DNA of 64,000 bases from positions 414,153-478,152 of the forward strand of contig QANY01008030.1 of assembly GCA_003255025.1 (NCBI GenBank), in the 5' to 3' direction. Of the stretch, positions 24,590-37,596 are shown in pieces (positions within the stretch are counted from its first letter, which is position 1; each line of letters begins with the position of its first letter). A model generated the notes under the pieces. That model searched no databases and was not told the DNA's origin. It was given only the letters and a program-made list of their open reading frames with translations. The position numbers were made by a program, and so were the translations under genes. The DNA is from Datisca glomerata (lineage: Eukaryota > Streptophyta > Magnoliopsida > Cucurbitales > Datiscaceae).

Positions 24590-26200
24590 TAAGGTTCATC
24601 AAAAATACGTAGTAGAATTCATCAAATACGTATTGGGGTTCATCATGCGGGGTTCACCAAATACGTATAAAATAATAATTCTTCGAGGAGTTCATCAAAT
24701 ACGTACTGGAGTTCACCAATTACGTACTGAGATTCACCAATTATGTATCAGGGTTCACTAATTACGTTGTCGAGTTCACCAATTACATAGTGGAGTTTAT
24801 AAAATACATACAAAAAAATAATTATTGGAGGGGTTCACCAATTACATAGTGGGTTCACCAATCACGTAGTTGGGTTCACCAATTACATAGTGGGATTCAC
24901 CAAATACGTACAAAAAAATTATTTTTGGAGGGGTTCACCAATTACGTAATAGAGTTTACCAATTACGTAGTGGGGTTTACCAAATATGTACAACAGAATA
25001 ATTCTTGGAGGGGTCACCAATTCCGTAGTGAGGTTCACCGATTAAGTAGTGGAGTTCACCAAATACGTACAAATTTTTTTTTTGGAGCGGTTGACCAATT
25101 ATGTAATGGGGTTCACCAATTACGTACTGGTTCACCAAATACGTACAGAAGAATAATTCTTGGAAGGGTTCACCAATTACATTGTGGGGTCCACCAATTA
25201 CGTATTGGGTTCACCAAATACATACAAAAAAATAATTCTTGGAGGGGTTCACCAATTACGTACTGAGCTCACCAAATACGTACAGAAGAATAATTCTTGG
25301 TGGGGTTCACCAATTACGTAGTGGGGTTCACCAATTACGTAGTGGGGTTCACCAAATACGTACAAGAGAATAATTCTAGGAGGGGTTCACCAATTACGTA
25401 GTAGGGTTCACCAAATACATACAAAATAATAATTTTTAAAGGGGTACACCAATTACGTACTGAGGTTCACTAATTATGTAGTGGGGTTCACTAAATACGT
25501 ACAAATCAATAATTCTTGAAGGGGTTCACCAAATACATACTGGGGTTTACAAATTACGTACTGGGATTCACCAATCACGTAGTGAGGTTCACCAATTACG
25601 TACTGAGGTTTACCAATTACATACTAGGGTTCATCAATCTTTCCCCGCGGTTTGTCTAACCAATACCAGCAGTTGGGGGCCCCATACCGACGGTTTTGGG
25701 CCTACTACCGACAATTCCTGGCATATTTTTCCTTTTTTGGTGGTTTTGATGTTTTTCAGTGATATAGCATCAATACAATATTTTTAGGACCTTTTTATGA
25801 TGGTCTTTCAACAAATTCAATTTTTTAAAATTGATCAGGGTATATTAGATGAATCGTAAACAAACTTATTCATAAACGCTTAAGAATGTATTATTGATTA
25901 TGTTGTTATCATTTTACAACAAGTATCAAGTAAAATAATTCTTTCCCCACTATATTTTAGAAGAATGCCTCGAAGAATGATTGATTTTGTACGTGAAATA
26001 TTTTGGTGAACCCCTCGAAAAATGATTAATTTTGTACGTGGAATATTTTGGTAAACCCCTCCAAGAAATGGTTAATTTTGTACCTGGAATATTTTGATAA
26101 ACCCCTCGAAAAATGATTAATGTTATACGTTAAATATTTTGGTGAACCTCTCAAAGAATTATCAATTTATACGTACTGGGGTTCACCAAATACGTACAAC
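24590..26200. repeat. GTTCACCAATTACGTAG-type tandem arrays, both orientations, with a conserved core
   Basis: 24590-25635 is a forward array of a unit of about 21 bases (GTTCACCAATTACGTAG plus GGG). It is interrupted at intervals by a spacer resembling ACAAAATAATAATTCTTGGA, which gives a higher-order pattern. A core (about 25636-25965) follows, then inverted copies (GTGAACCCC, TACGTG) to about 26165. The core is clearly related to 43190-43560 in the element at 42740-45022. Open frames here, such as those reading FTNYV repeatedly, come from the repeat period and are not genes. Confidence 0.85.
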
Positions 26201-27376
26201 CTAATGACCATACTTAATAGGCGATTCACATATTTTTAGCTCCTAAACGTCATCCTGAAAGTGCTAAACGCCATCTTGAATGTGCTAATCGCACTTCAAA
26301 GTCAAGAGCTAGTTTTATTCCTCCAATCGCATGTTTCATCCCCAAACGTCATGTATAAATAGGCGATTGCCAGTCTCCCTCCCAATCACCAATTTTTTTG
26401 TCTAATCACGATTTATATGGCTCTAATCGCCATTATTCACAATCAACCATAAAATTGATATTTTTATAATTATTTATCGTACACTGAAAAAATCATTGAT
26501 AAAAATAGAAAAAACTCGTTATTTCAATACAACTATTCATAATACTCACTTATTAAGTGAAATTAGATTAGATTAATTAATGATTCTTGATACAATTGAA
26601 CACGTATTCATAAACTCGTTAAAAATTGTCATTGATAATGTTGTTATGTTTTTGTGACAAGTATCAAGCGAGATGAGTTTTCACCATATATAATTATAGG
26701 TCGTGATGTTATGATGGTTGGTAAATCCTATTTATCGATTTGACGAACACGATTAACCCTCAATGTCGGATTCTATCTATAAATCGAATATCTCCACTAA
26801 AAGTTTGAAATTGAATATCGAAATTTAAAATTTTAACATTTTATTTTATAAATTATAACCCCATAAAATTTGAAAAATAATTTTATGTTTTAATTTATAA
26901 GCATATAAAAAACCCTAAAAATTAAAAGAGATGGAAATTATGAAAAAGCCCAAAATTAAGACCGAAATATCTCCCAGGCCTCCGAAAGTGCTTAAATTGT
27001 GTTTTTTGACCCAAAACTAGAGTCAACGTGTAGATCTATGAATAAGCTTTGATTTGATATCTTATGGCCTGCGTGGTTCCACCCGAATCAAAAGTTACGG
27101 CTTCCAAAAGTTGAGCTGCGCGTGCCACGATCCAATAAGAAGTATTGAGACCAAACACCATTAATTATCAGCGATTCGCCAATCACAAATGATGTTTGGG
27201 TCTTGATGGCCGCGCCCCAAATGCATGAGACAAAGGCGTTTGGTCTATGTCGATGGACACGGGCCAAGTGCCTGTTACAATGGCATTTTTCCAGTCATGA
27301 ATGGATATTGAGGCCTGCTGGTTGCGTTTGGACCCCAAACTCCTTAAACACAAGCGACTGGCAATGTAGTGATGAC
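26201..27376. other. Non-array part of the repeat-rich locus
   Basis: No gene is seen. 26500-26760 repeats sequence from the core (for example GTCGTGATGTTATGATGG and TAAATCC near 26700, recurring near 28025 and 43610). 26230-26450 carries several short GCGATT/AATCGC repeats. Confidence 0.5.
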
Positions 27377-28265
27377 GTTTAGTCATTTTCACAAATTTCT
27401 TATTTTTATACACTTAGTCATTTTTATAAATTTGCTTATTTTCAGACACTTAACTATTTTCAAACACTTAACCATTTTCACAAACTTTCTTATTTTTACA
27501 CTTAACAACTTTCACACACTTGGTTTTTTTTGCACATTGAACCGGGATAGCAATTTATATATTCACACACTTGATCATTTTCACACATTTCATGTACTTG
27601 TCATTTTCATGTGGTTGTTTTGCTACACTTGGTCATTTTCATATACTTAGTCATTTCATGAACTTAACTATATTCACACATTTGATCATTTTCACACATT
27701 TTCCCATTTTTGCCATTTTCATGTAGTTGTTGTGAAACACTTAGTCATTTTTATACACTTAGCCGCTTATATACACTTAGGCAATTTTCATACACTTGGG
27801 CATATTTTTATACACTTACGTAATTTTCACACACTTAGGTAATTTTCACACTTATATTCACACACATGGTCTCTCTCTCCCTCTTTATCATGGACTTAGT
27901 GATACTAATCATTTTCACATACTTAATCAATTTCACACACTTAGTCATTTTCAAATACTCAACCATTTTCACAAACTTTCTTATTTTCACACACTCAACC
28001 ATTTTCACCATGTCTAATTATAGATCGTGATGTTATGATGGTCGATAAATCATATTTATCAGTTTGACGAACACGTATAACCCTAATGTTGGTCAATTTT
28101 CATATACCTAGTCAATTTTATTACACTTAGTCATTTCTAACATATACTTTTCATAAAGGTCATTCCATTTCTTCAAGCTCTCTTCAAAAACTTCACATAC
28201 TTAGTCATGTTTACTTTCTTAACTATTTACACACTCGATCATTTTCACGTACTAATCTCATTGTA
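27377..28265 (+). repeat. Degenerate minisatellite (ACACTTAGTCATTTTCA-like)
   Basis: Dozens of imperfect copies of a unit of about 17-19 bases occur (CACTTAGTCATTTTCAC and variants). A sparse version also occurs at 43650-43870 in the related element. Open frames rich in FHTL across it reflect the repeat. Confidence 0.8.
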
Positions 28266-29935
28266 AATCTTTATGAAATAATAACTTGTTATCAAATGAC
28301 AAAAAATGTAATTCAGACTTTTTAAAATCATTCATCGGTATCACTACATATGCATATTCTTTTTCCGTTGCAAATCCCTTCTATTTTAAACTCTATAAAC
28401 ACACTTCTAACTTACTTTCTGGATATTACAATACAAATACAATGACAGAGAATATTTAATAATTGCTTTAGTTGCATCATTTCATTCCAAGTGTAATGTG
28501 TCACTCATATCCAATATGTAATTTACTATTCACAGAGGTTCTTTCATTTCTTGAATTCACTATAATTTAAAAAAAGAAGTTGATAGTTTTAGGAATATGC
28601 ATATCTCCAAAGGTTGGTCATTGGTAACGAAATGATCCACATCAAATGTCTCGAAAGATTGGTCATTCAGTCTGGCCTCCTTCATTAGAAACCTGCATTT
28701 CAACAATGTTCTACGCAGGCACATAATAATTGATAACAAAAATCCACAATAACTTCTCAAACAGATTCAAGAAAACAACTTTAAATTGACAACTCTCAAA
28801 CCCATGTCTATACATAACTACACAAAATATTACACTAGAAAGTAGCATAACAATATGTGAATCCCGATACTTTTTAATGACTATTTCAGTTGTACCATTT
28901 TATCCTCTAGATCAAGTTGTAATGTGTGAAGATAGAACATCCATCTCTCTCCATCATGGTCCATAATAGGAAACTGTGATTAGTACCTGAAACCAAATAT
29001 CATAAAAAAAACATGAGGGATTCAAAAGGATCCTGAAGCCAAATATCACAAAAACATACAACAAAAGAATGATGAAATAAGACTAACCTCCCAAGCAGTA
29101 TGATCATATGATAACACTTACATGTTGATTTGTCGCTCCCAAGCAGTGTGATCATATGATAACACTTACATGTTGATTTGTTGATATATTAAATAGAGTT
29201 ATATAACAAATTAAAAAATAAAGTGACATTTGAAAGCATGTGTATAACATACAATCATTAAGACTATATGCATAACATCCTTTGTAAATCATGTGAAAAT
29301 ATTAAGACTATAACGAAGAACTATGTTGAAATTCATTGACAAAAAACACACATAAAATTCGACTAAAACCAGAATCATAAAGCATGTAAGAGATCACTCA
29401 TCCTGTAAAAAGGTAAAAAGAATCACCGAATAGATGAGCACCAAAGCGAACCTAAAATTTCAGTAAAAAGTCTAAAAAACAATTTCCAGTTTGTTTGTAA
29501 TTCTTTGACCTTTCTTTGAATAAGCTACTCTTACAACTAGTATAATTGTTAAAATATTAGACATAACTAATATGTTTCCGGTCAAGATTAACATGCCCAA
29601 TTTCTCAAATACAAAGAATATAACAAAAATTGCAAGGAAATGAAATTAATGTGAACAAACAAGTATACAAACATGAAGTGTTATATACCATCAAAAACTA
29701 ATCTTGCTTCATCTATATCACCATTTTTAGCATGAAATCCATCAAATCATTATTCAAATATAGACGTGAAGTGAACAAGGACTGACACGGTTAAATACTT
29801 ATGCTCATACATGAGTAAAGCTAAAAAAACCAACACAGTAATGTCCTATTACGTTTGCAACTACAGAATTAGACACAAGCAGTAAAATAAAGAAAGGAAA
29901 AGCAAAGAAAATGCCAAAAAAGACAGTCCAACTAT
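28266..29935. other. AT-rich segment upstream (left) of the helicase fragment, no gene recognised
   Basis: A near-perfect tandem duplication lies around 29090-29180 (repeat of TCCCAAGCAGTRTGATCATA). Short open frames on the minus strand (28560-28760) match nothing I know. The segment could be the 3' part of the spliced unit described at 29936-30760. Confidence 0.4.
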
Positions 29936-30760
29936 TCAAAATGTTTGTCCAATCTGAACAACACCATTACCATTGAACATTACTTCAGTAACAAGCAGGT
30001 TGTCCTTCCCTTCAACTGAACAACATCATCAGAATCAATTTGACCAAGCTTTTTCAAAATCCGCAAGTGATTGTTGAGTTTATCCCGAATCAAACCCTCT
30101 ACTGAATGGAAAAGGTCTCGAACAAAGCTGGAAATCCGCAATCAATGAAACCTAAACAAAATCAAATGAAAAATAAACCAGATTTACAAAACCCTAAGAA
30201 ATCGCGATAGAGAGGGGTAAAAAGTAAAATAATAGTCTTTGTTTTCTTATTTTAGCGCATCCAAAAAAATCTGAAAAAAATTATTTAAGTAAAATCATAG
30301 AAAATTTTATATATGCAACCAAATCGTGAAAATAAGGTTGAGCTTACCTGGTCGTATAAATGTGAAGCTGAAACTGAGAGAGGCAGGGGATACAAAGAAA
30401 TGCATATCTGAGATGAGAGAGGCGAGTGAGACAAAGAGGGCCAGAACGAAGATGAGAGAGGTGGGGGAGATGAAGAGAGGCAGATCTGAGAGGATAGGTG
30501 GGGGAGACGAGGGGAGAGGCAGATCTAAGAGGAGAGGTGAGGGAGACAAGGGCGCTGACTTGCTGAGTTTGGTAGTTGCGAATGAGGAGAAATAGGCTTT
30601 GCTCGACAATGGAGAGAGCCTGAGTTTGGTAAAGAAGAAAAAGAAATCGTGCTTGCTTTCACTGTTTGTGGTGGAGATTGGAGGAGAAATCGTGTTTGTC
30701 GATTTTGAGGGCCCTAACTTTTGGTTGTAGTAGAAGAAAGGGAAAGGGAAAATGGAGAGA
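29936..30760 (-). pseudogene. Spliced-looking unit with MTR4/HEN2-type RNA helicase fragment
   Basis: A GA/CT-rich first exon (about 30348-30760, minus strand) ends at a GTAAGC donor. An acceptor (TTTGTTTAG) precedes 30151. From 30102 the sequence reads VEGLIRDKLNN, then LRILKKLGQIDSDDVVQLKG, and after a frame change NLLVTEVMFNG, with a stop at 29936. These two blocks match adjacent conserved motifs in the region after the helicase core of MTR4/HEN2/SKI2-type DExH helicases (known pattern: RVLKK-GHID-D-VVQLKGR...DELLVTELMFNG). Roughly ten residues between the blocks are missing. It has no helicase motors and cannot be a working enzyme. It lies beside Mutator-like arrays, so capture by an element is plausible but not shown. 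Confidence 0.6.
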
Positions 30761-32296
30761 TGAAGGAGGAGATGGCAATTTACTCTACATGTTTCTAAAG
30801 AAAATAAAATTAAAAATTATTTAATGACTGGGATTAATCTAAACATATCTCACGGCTAGGATTAATCTCAGTATTGAAAAAGGACCCTACTTTATATTGC
30901 TTGGAAAATAAATAAGATTAAACAGATTAATTACAAAATTTTCTTTGTCGGCAGGAGATATTGTGGTTAGGGAGTACATTTAATTAATTAACTAATTAAT
31001 TGCACAATTCGTGGTCTATATACCATACCATCATTTACAATTGTATAATCCATATTGTTTTTTCCTGTTTGGCTTTACTTCTCAAAAGCAACCACTGAAA
31101 TCAGACCCAAAAAAAAAGTCGGCAAAATAACCTTTAGCATGAAGACATATTTACGAACTTCATCTAGAAAACAAGTCATTTTTATTAGGTTAAAATACGA
31201 TAATTCACAGTTGATATCTCGTGTTTCGATTAAATTTTACAGTATATATACAGTACACGCGCAATATTTATGTATATGTAAACATAAGTTCTATACATAT
31301 CTATAGATTTTATGTTCATGTATATAAACAATCTATGTACTCAGTTAAAAATTATTTTAAAGTTCAAAGACTAAATTGACTAAAAGTAAAGTTCATGGAC
31401 TAAAATTTTAAATGAGTTTAAAATTTTCAGAACTATGTTGATTAAGAATAAAATTCAGGGACCAAAAAATAAAAAATAAATAGTACTTAAAAGTTCAAGG
31501 ACAAAAATATTGTCTAACTTATACTTTAAATTTCACCACAAATATTTTTTTTTAAAGAAAATGAAGTTTGATTATCCAAACAGAGCTTGGAATTTTTAGA
31601 TAAAGGTTGAAAAGAAAATGCTTTTTAAATATATGATATTAGAATAATAATAATGGTAATGCATCCAGCTAGCTTGTTCACGAAATTTGTTAAAGATTTT
31701 GTTTTACGTATAATTAGACTAATTAAACCAATGATTAGACTCACATAATAAAATAACCCCCACCGCAAAAAAAGGTATGGTCCAAATATCCATTAAATCT
31801 TTTTTTTTAGTATTTCTATGGGTTTAGAATTCTGAATAATGACGACCTAAAATTTTGGTAAAGCATGGCGGTGCAAAAGTGGGTTTTGATTTAGATATAA
31901 AGCACAGACAAAAAATGGGGTCCCAAATCTTATTCTATAGCTTTTTGTTTCTAGTGCAAAATTAAAGAGGTGGAATCCAACGAGTCAAAAGGAAGCTGCA
32001 GAACTAATTTCGTTTCCATAACCGACTAGTTGAGTTAACACGTATTTATGTTTTATTTTTACATAATTTTTGGTCGAGCTATTCTAAATTGTGATCATAA
32101 AAGAGATGGAGGATGTTTGATGTGCTTCATCAAATCAGAACTAGAATGAGTATGAGAATGAAATCAGAATTAGAGTGGGAACTATTCCAGTATTTGGCTT
32201 ATATTGCAAAATAAATGCAGAAATGATTAATAAAGTTCATTTTTAACATTTGGTTTACACTTTTACAATGTAATCTAATATAAATGGTCAAAAAAT
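30761..32296. other. AT-rich intergenic region, no gene seen
   Basis: Several short repeats of the type AAGTTCA-GGAC occur at 31350-31510. Nothing coding was recognised. Confidence 0.6.
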
Positions 32297-32647
32297 TGTT
32301 AAGGAAAAATCTACTCAGCGACCTAGTCACTCAAGTAGCTAACTAATTGCCAAGTAGGAAGCAAGTGTCTGATCTATTATTTGACCCTTTGCCAAACTGA
32401 TATCAGTTAGGCAACTGCTACTAAACTGATATTTGTTAATATCAGTTAGTAGTTGATCTGTTTTTAGCTTTTTGCAGCTTCTAGCTTCTTCTCTAAGCTT
32501 CCTCTTTCAGTTGTATTCGTTACATTCATTTTTGTAATTAATTCTCTATAAATACCATTTTTCTTTGCCTCTCTCGGTTAATGAGAGTTTGGCATTCATT
32601 GTGCAACTCTTGCTGTCAAACTTCTTTATTTTCTTACTACTCTTTCA
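32297..32647 (+). repeat. 5' LTR of the Copia element (351 bp)
   Basis: It begins TGTTAAGGA and ends TTTCA directly before the primer-binding site. It contains a CTATAAATACC promoter-like motif near 32545. Confidence 0.9.
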
Positions 32648-32659
32648 TGGTATCAGAGC
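32648..32659 (+). promoter_or_regulatory. Primer-binding site complementary to initiator Met-tRNA
   Basis: TGGTATCAGAGC immediately follows the 5' LTR. It is the standard plant Copia primer-binding site. Confidence 0.92.
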
Positions 32660-32674
32660 TTAAAGACTCACATC

Positions 32675-33610
32675 ATGACTGAAAACTCTACAACCTCTAA
32701 TGATAGCAGAAGCAATAACAACAACACTGTAAATCTCGGTCCAGTCTTTCCAAATATGTTGAACAATGCAGTTTCAGTAAAGTTAGAAAGAAGCAATTAC
32801 GTATTATGGAAGTCTCAAATTGTTCCAGTCCAAATTGGACATGGTTTTTATGGCATTGTATTCAGGCACGCAAAAAAGCCATCAAGGAACTTGGCAAATG
32901 GACAAGCAAATCCAAAGTATCTTACCTGGTTAAAAAAAGATCAAATCTTACTAGGATAGTTGAGAGCATTAATGAGTGAAGGAGTTCTTGGAACAATCAT
33001 TCAATATGACACTTTAGAAGATGTTTGGAAGTCCTTACAAAGAAATTTTTCCAATCTTTCCAAGGCAAGGTTGCTACGGCTTAGAAGCACACTCCAAAAT
33101 GACAAGAAATGAGGAGACTTAATTGCTGATTTTTGTGATAGAATGAGGAGAACCTCAGATGGTTTAGCTGCAGAAGGCCAATATGTCTGTTAGCAAGAAT
33201 TAATCTCATATGTGCTAAATGGCATTGGACCTGAGTTTGATCTTGTGGTTGTCACTGACACTGCAAGAGAAGGAAAGTTAAGTTTAAAAGAAGTTCAATC
33301 ACTTCTTATGGTTCATGAAAGCAGAATGGAGAAACAACAACAATATCTTTTTGCTAATATGAAACTAAGTGCAAATATTGCTACAAATAGCAATCAATCA
33401 AACAACAACTTTAAAAAAATTCAGAATGGACCTCAACAACAACAGTCAAATAGAGGTGGATTTTACAGAGCTCAAAATCAATCCTACAGAAGAGGTAGAA
33501 GAGGAGGTAGAGGTTTAGTATGGGAAATAACATGATTATATGCGAGGTTTGTGCAAAACTTGGTCATGTTGCTTCTGTTTGTTACTATAGGTATGAAAAT
33601 ATCAATTTTC
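32675..33610 (+). pseudogene. Copia gag remnant with CCHC zinc knuckle
   Basis: It starts MTENSTTSNDSRSNNNNT and includes the plant gag motif LERSNYVLWKSQI. It has stops at about 32957 and 33191 and frame changes. A C-X2-C-X4-H-X4-C knuckle is encoded at 33541-33582. Confidence 0.85.
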
Positions 33611-34109
33611 AAGGTCAAGGTGGGTCACAACAATAAAATAAACCTGCAAACATGGCACATTCTGCTTACATGGTCTCTACAAGCCTTGGACCTTCTGCCT
33701 ATACAGTATAACCTGCTGATTACATGGAAAACTCTGAAACAGTTAATGATATGGCTTGGTATAAAGTGAAACTACCAACCATGTCACAACAGATCTTGGC
33801 AATTTAAGCATAACTCAAGAATATGGAGGTACTGACAAACTAGTTGTGGACAATGGTAAGCTCATTGACATTTCTCATATTGGGTCATCTTTACTACCAA
33901 TTCCTTCCAAAAACACCTTAAACTAGAAACAATCTAGAGAGTACCTGATATTTAAAGAAATATGATTTCTATTCCTAAGCTCACTAATGACAATGATGTG
34001 TATTTTGAATTTCACTCTAAATCTTATTTTTTGAAGGACTCAATATCAGGAACAATTTTACTTCAAGGAGTGCTTAAAGGAGGCTTGTACCTGCTCATAT
34101 ATCCTGAAG

Positions 34110-35226
34110 TTGAAGAACTATCCGACCCTTAGTTGTTATATTCAAAGAAATCTCCTTTCTTCAAAAAGATCTTTAGAGTCTGAAAATAGGTCTGTAAAAG
34201 AGTTATCTACTTTGCCTAGTTCTATTTTGTCAAATTCTAAGAATATTGTAAAATATTCAATCTGTAAGATTCATGTTTCTATGATGAATAAAAGTATTGT
34301 TTCTCCTTACTTTGAGTCTTCTAAATCACTTCTCATTCCCACTACTACATCTCAATTTCAAAAAAATATTTTTAATTCTTGCGAAGTACTTTCTGCAACT
34401 AGAAATGATACAACATTTACATCAAAATCTAACTTGTGTACTAATAAACCTAACAATACTATTCAAATTTGGCATCAAAGACTTGGTCATCCTTCTTTAA
34501 GGATACTGAGTCATATCATTCATAAGCGTTCTTTTCCTCACAGTAAAAATACCAATCTCATTTCTCAAATATGTGAAGCATGTCAAAAAGGCAAGAACCA
34601 TGTTTTACCCTTTCCAATTTCCAGTGCAGTTGCCAAAAATCCTTTGGATCTTATTCATGCGGACTTATGGGAACCTGCACCTTACCTATCAAAGGAAGGT
34701 TAGATATTATATTAGTTTTCTTGATAATTTCTCCAGATTCACTTGGTTGTAGCCTTTAAAGCTTAAATTTGAAGCTTTTGATATCTTTGTTGTCTGTAAA
34801 ACCAGGGTTGAAAAACATCTTCACAAAATAATAAAAATGGCCCAATCTGACTGGGGGGTGAGTTTAGACCCTTTGCTAACTTCTTACAAAGGCAAAGTAT
34901 TAGATTTAGGCCCCCTTGTCCTCATCCATCAACAAAATGGAAGAATAGAAAAGATACACAGACATTTGGTCGAAATAAGCCTCACTCTCTTAGCTCAAGC
35001 AACTATGCCACTGGTTATTTGGTGGGAAATCTTCCAAACCTCAATTTACCTTATTAACAAACTTCCCATATCACTTTTGCAGTTTCAAAGTCCTTACCAA
35101 AAATTATTTGCTCAAAGTCCTAACTATGCTCATTTAAGAACATTTGGTTGTGCTTGTTACCCTCATTTAAGACCTTATAATGTGCATAAATTTGACTTTT
35201 CATACAGATCTGTACTTATTTCTTAG
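34110..35226 (+). pseudogene. Copia gag-pre-integrase and integrase remnant
   Basis: The conserved HQRLGHPSLRIL and CEACQKGKNH of the integrase zinc-binding region are visible at about 34470-34610. An integrase-core-like piece follows, with NGRIEKIHRHL and LINKLP. Stops and deletions separate the pieces. Confidence 0.85.
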
Positions 35227-35819
35227 ATATTCTAGTATTCACAAGGGTTATAAATGCTTGCATAGCTCTGGTAGAGTTTACATTTCAACAAATGTCATGT
35301 TTAATGAACATTTCTTTCCATATCAGTATATGTTTCAAATGTCTTCATCTCAGAAAAGCACTGATTATGTATTTGTTCTCAACATGTCCTCTTTCTTTTT
35401 GCACTTGTGCAAAATGCTCCTTTACTTCAATTTCACGACAATGATTGTGGCAACCCTCCTTCAAGTATTCCCAATGTAAGTTCCAATTTGTCTTCTTCAG
35501 AAGAAGGTGAAAATCTTAATATAAATTATTGTACTGATGTGATTGCCAGATCTGATTTCCATCTATTGCAGATAAGCTAGTTATAAATCTATCAATTGAG
35601 CCTCTATCCCAAATTGTTCATAAACCTTACCCATAAGTTTCCAATCATATCAAAACTAATACAAAACCCTCCCTTCACCTAATGAAAACCAGATCCAAAA
35701 ATAACATTTTCAAATCTAAAGCTCTTATAGCAACCAAACATCCCTTATCCACAACCTATCTTGCAAGTGAGCCAACTTCAGTCAAGCAGGCTCTTAATGA
35801 CCCTAATTAGTATAAGCCA

Positions 35820-37203
35820 TGGTTGAAGAGTTCTCTGACCTAATAGAAAATCAAACACGGGATCTAGAGAAATATGAGCCTGACATGTCTGTTTTGGGTG
35901 ATAAATTGGTGTTTAGACTGAATCTGGATTCAGATGGTAGTATATAAAGGTATAAAGCTAGATTGGTTGCAAAAGACTTTCATCAGACTACTGGAATTGA
36001 TTTTAATGAGACCATTAGTCTAGTAATTAAGCCTACAACAGTGAGGATAGTATGACACTAATCTGTCAGTTTTGGTTGGGAGGTTAGGCAGCTTGATATT
36101 AATAGTGCCTTTTTGAATGACATTATTAATGAAACCATTTACATGACTCAACCTCAGGGTTTTAAAGATAAATTCAGGCCCCAACACGTATGCAAGATCA
36201 AGAAAGCTCTGTATGGTCTTAAGCACGCTTTTAGGGCTTGGTATGACAAGTTAAAATCAGTGTTGATTCAGTGGGGTTTCTCTAATGCCAAGTCTAATAC
36301 ATCCTTGTTTGTTTACTAAAGTAACTCAGATGTTTTGTTTCTCTTAGTTTATGTGGATGATATGTTGATTACAGGTAACAATTCTAAGCTGCTACAAAGA
36401 GTTGTACAACTCATTTACTCTTAAAGATCTTGGTCATATTCACTACTTCTTGGGAGTTGAAGTTTTCAGGAGTAAATATGGTTTCTTTCTATCACAAACC
36501 AAATACATCACTGAGTTGTTGGTCAAAGCTAAGATGGAAGGATCCAAGCCTGCTCCTTCACCAGGTTATGTGTCCTCAGTCTTATCTTTGATAGCAGGGG
36601 AACCAATGCATGATATTACTCTTTACAGAAGTACAATAGGAGCTCTGTAATATCTTTATTTAACTGGACCTGATATTGGATATATGGTGAATAAACTAAG
36701 TTAATTTTTGCACAAACCCATAGAAATTCATTGGCAGGCTTGCCAAAGGGTGCTGAGATACTTAAAAGGCACCATAACAGAAGGAATTCAACTTAGACCA
36801 TTTACTTCTTTAACCATTTAAGCATACTCAAATGCTTATTGGGCTGGTAATATAGATTACTGCAATCTACAAGTGCTTATAGGGTGTTCTTGGGTGGAAA
36901 CTTGCTTTCTTGGTCTTCTAAAAAGCAGAATGTAGTTGCAAGATCAAGTGTAGAGAGTGAATACATGTCTATGGCAAATGTTGCAGTAGAAATTTCTTGG
37001 TTTCAAAGCTTGTTGTCTGAGTTACGCTTTCATCTAACTCAGCCTCCTATCTTATGGGTTGACAACATCAGTGCATTGGATTTAGCTTCAAATCCAGTGC
37101 ATCATGCAAGATCTAAGCATATTGAGCTTGACTTGCATTTTATTAGGGATAATGATCATCACAGGCAGCTTGACATCCGTTTTGTTCCTTCTTTGGATTA
37201 ACT
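35820..37203 (+). pseudogene. Copia reverse transcriptase and RNase H remnant
   Basis: Reverse transcriptase landmarks include QLDINSAFLN-like sequence near 36090, KIKKALYGLKHAFRAWY, and the YVDD catalytic motif within LVYVDDMLITG near 36345. RNase H is represented by SSVESEYMSMANV and ARSKHIELDLHFIRD. Stops interrupt it, for example near 36319 and 36650. Confidence 0.9.
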
Positions 37204-37298
37204 TGAATATTTGCTCACTAAGACATTATCTACTCCAAGATTTCTGTATTTGAAATCCAAGCTCAAGGTAGTGTCCTCCCCCTTTCACTTGATGGGGG

Positions 37299-37553
37299 TG
37301 TTAAGGAGAAATCTACTCAGCATCCTAGTCACTCAAGTGGCTAACTAATTGCCAAGTAGGAAGTAAGAGTCAGGTCTATTGTAAAAGTCTTTCCCAAACT
37401 GATATAAGTTAGGCAACTGCTACTAAACTGATATCTGTTAATATCAGTTAGTAATTTATCTGTTTTTAGCTTCTTGCAGCTTCTAGCTTCTTCTCTAAGC
37501 TTCCTCTTTCAGTTGTGTTCTTTACATTCATTCTTGTAATCAATTCTCTATCA
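37299..37553 (+). repeat. Truncated 3' LTR of the Copia element
   Basis: It follows a purine tract (GATGGGGG, 37291-37298). It matches 5' LTR positions up to AATTCTCTAT, then diverges. Confidence 0.88.
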
Positions 37554-37596
37554 GTTAAAATGCTTTTAAAAGTCAGAAAAAACTAGAATCATCATG

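Larger units (their letters stand above)
32297..37553 (+). mobile_element. Decayed Ty1/Copia LTR retrotransposon
   Basis: The order is LTR, primer-binding site, gag, gag-pre-integrase, integrase, reverse transcriptase, RNase H, polypurine tract, LTR, which is the Copia order. Multiple in-frame stops and frameshifts break every domain, so it is not autonomous. The two LTRs are similar but clearly diverged, and the right LTR lacks its last 95 bases or so. No target duplication was identified. Confidence 0.93.

Noticed and set aside
24925..25266. Open frame with FTNYV/FTKYV repeats as a possible repeat protein
   Set aside because: It is explained by a repeat unit of about 21 bases (a multiple of three) without stop codons; no start context, splice signals or domain.
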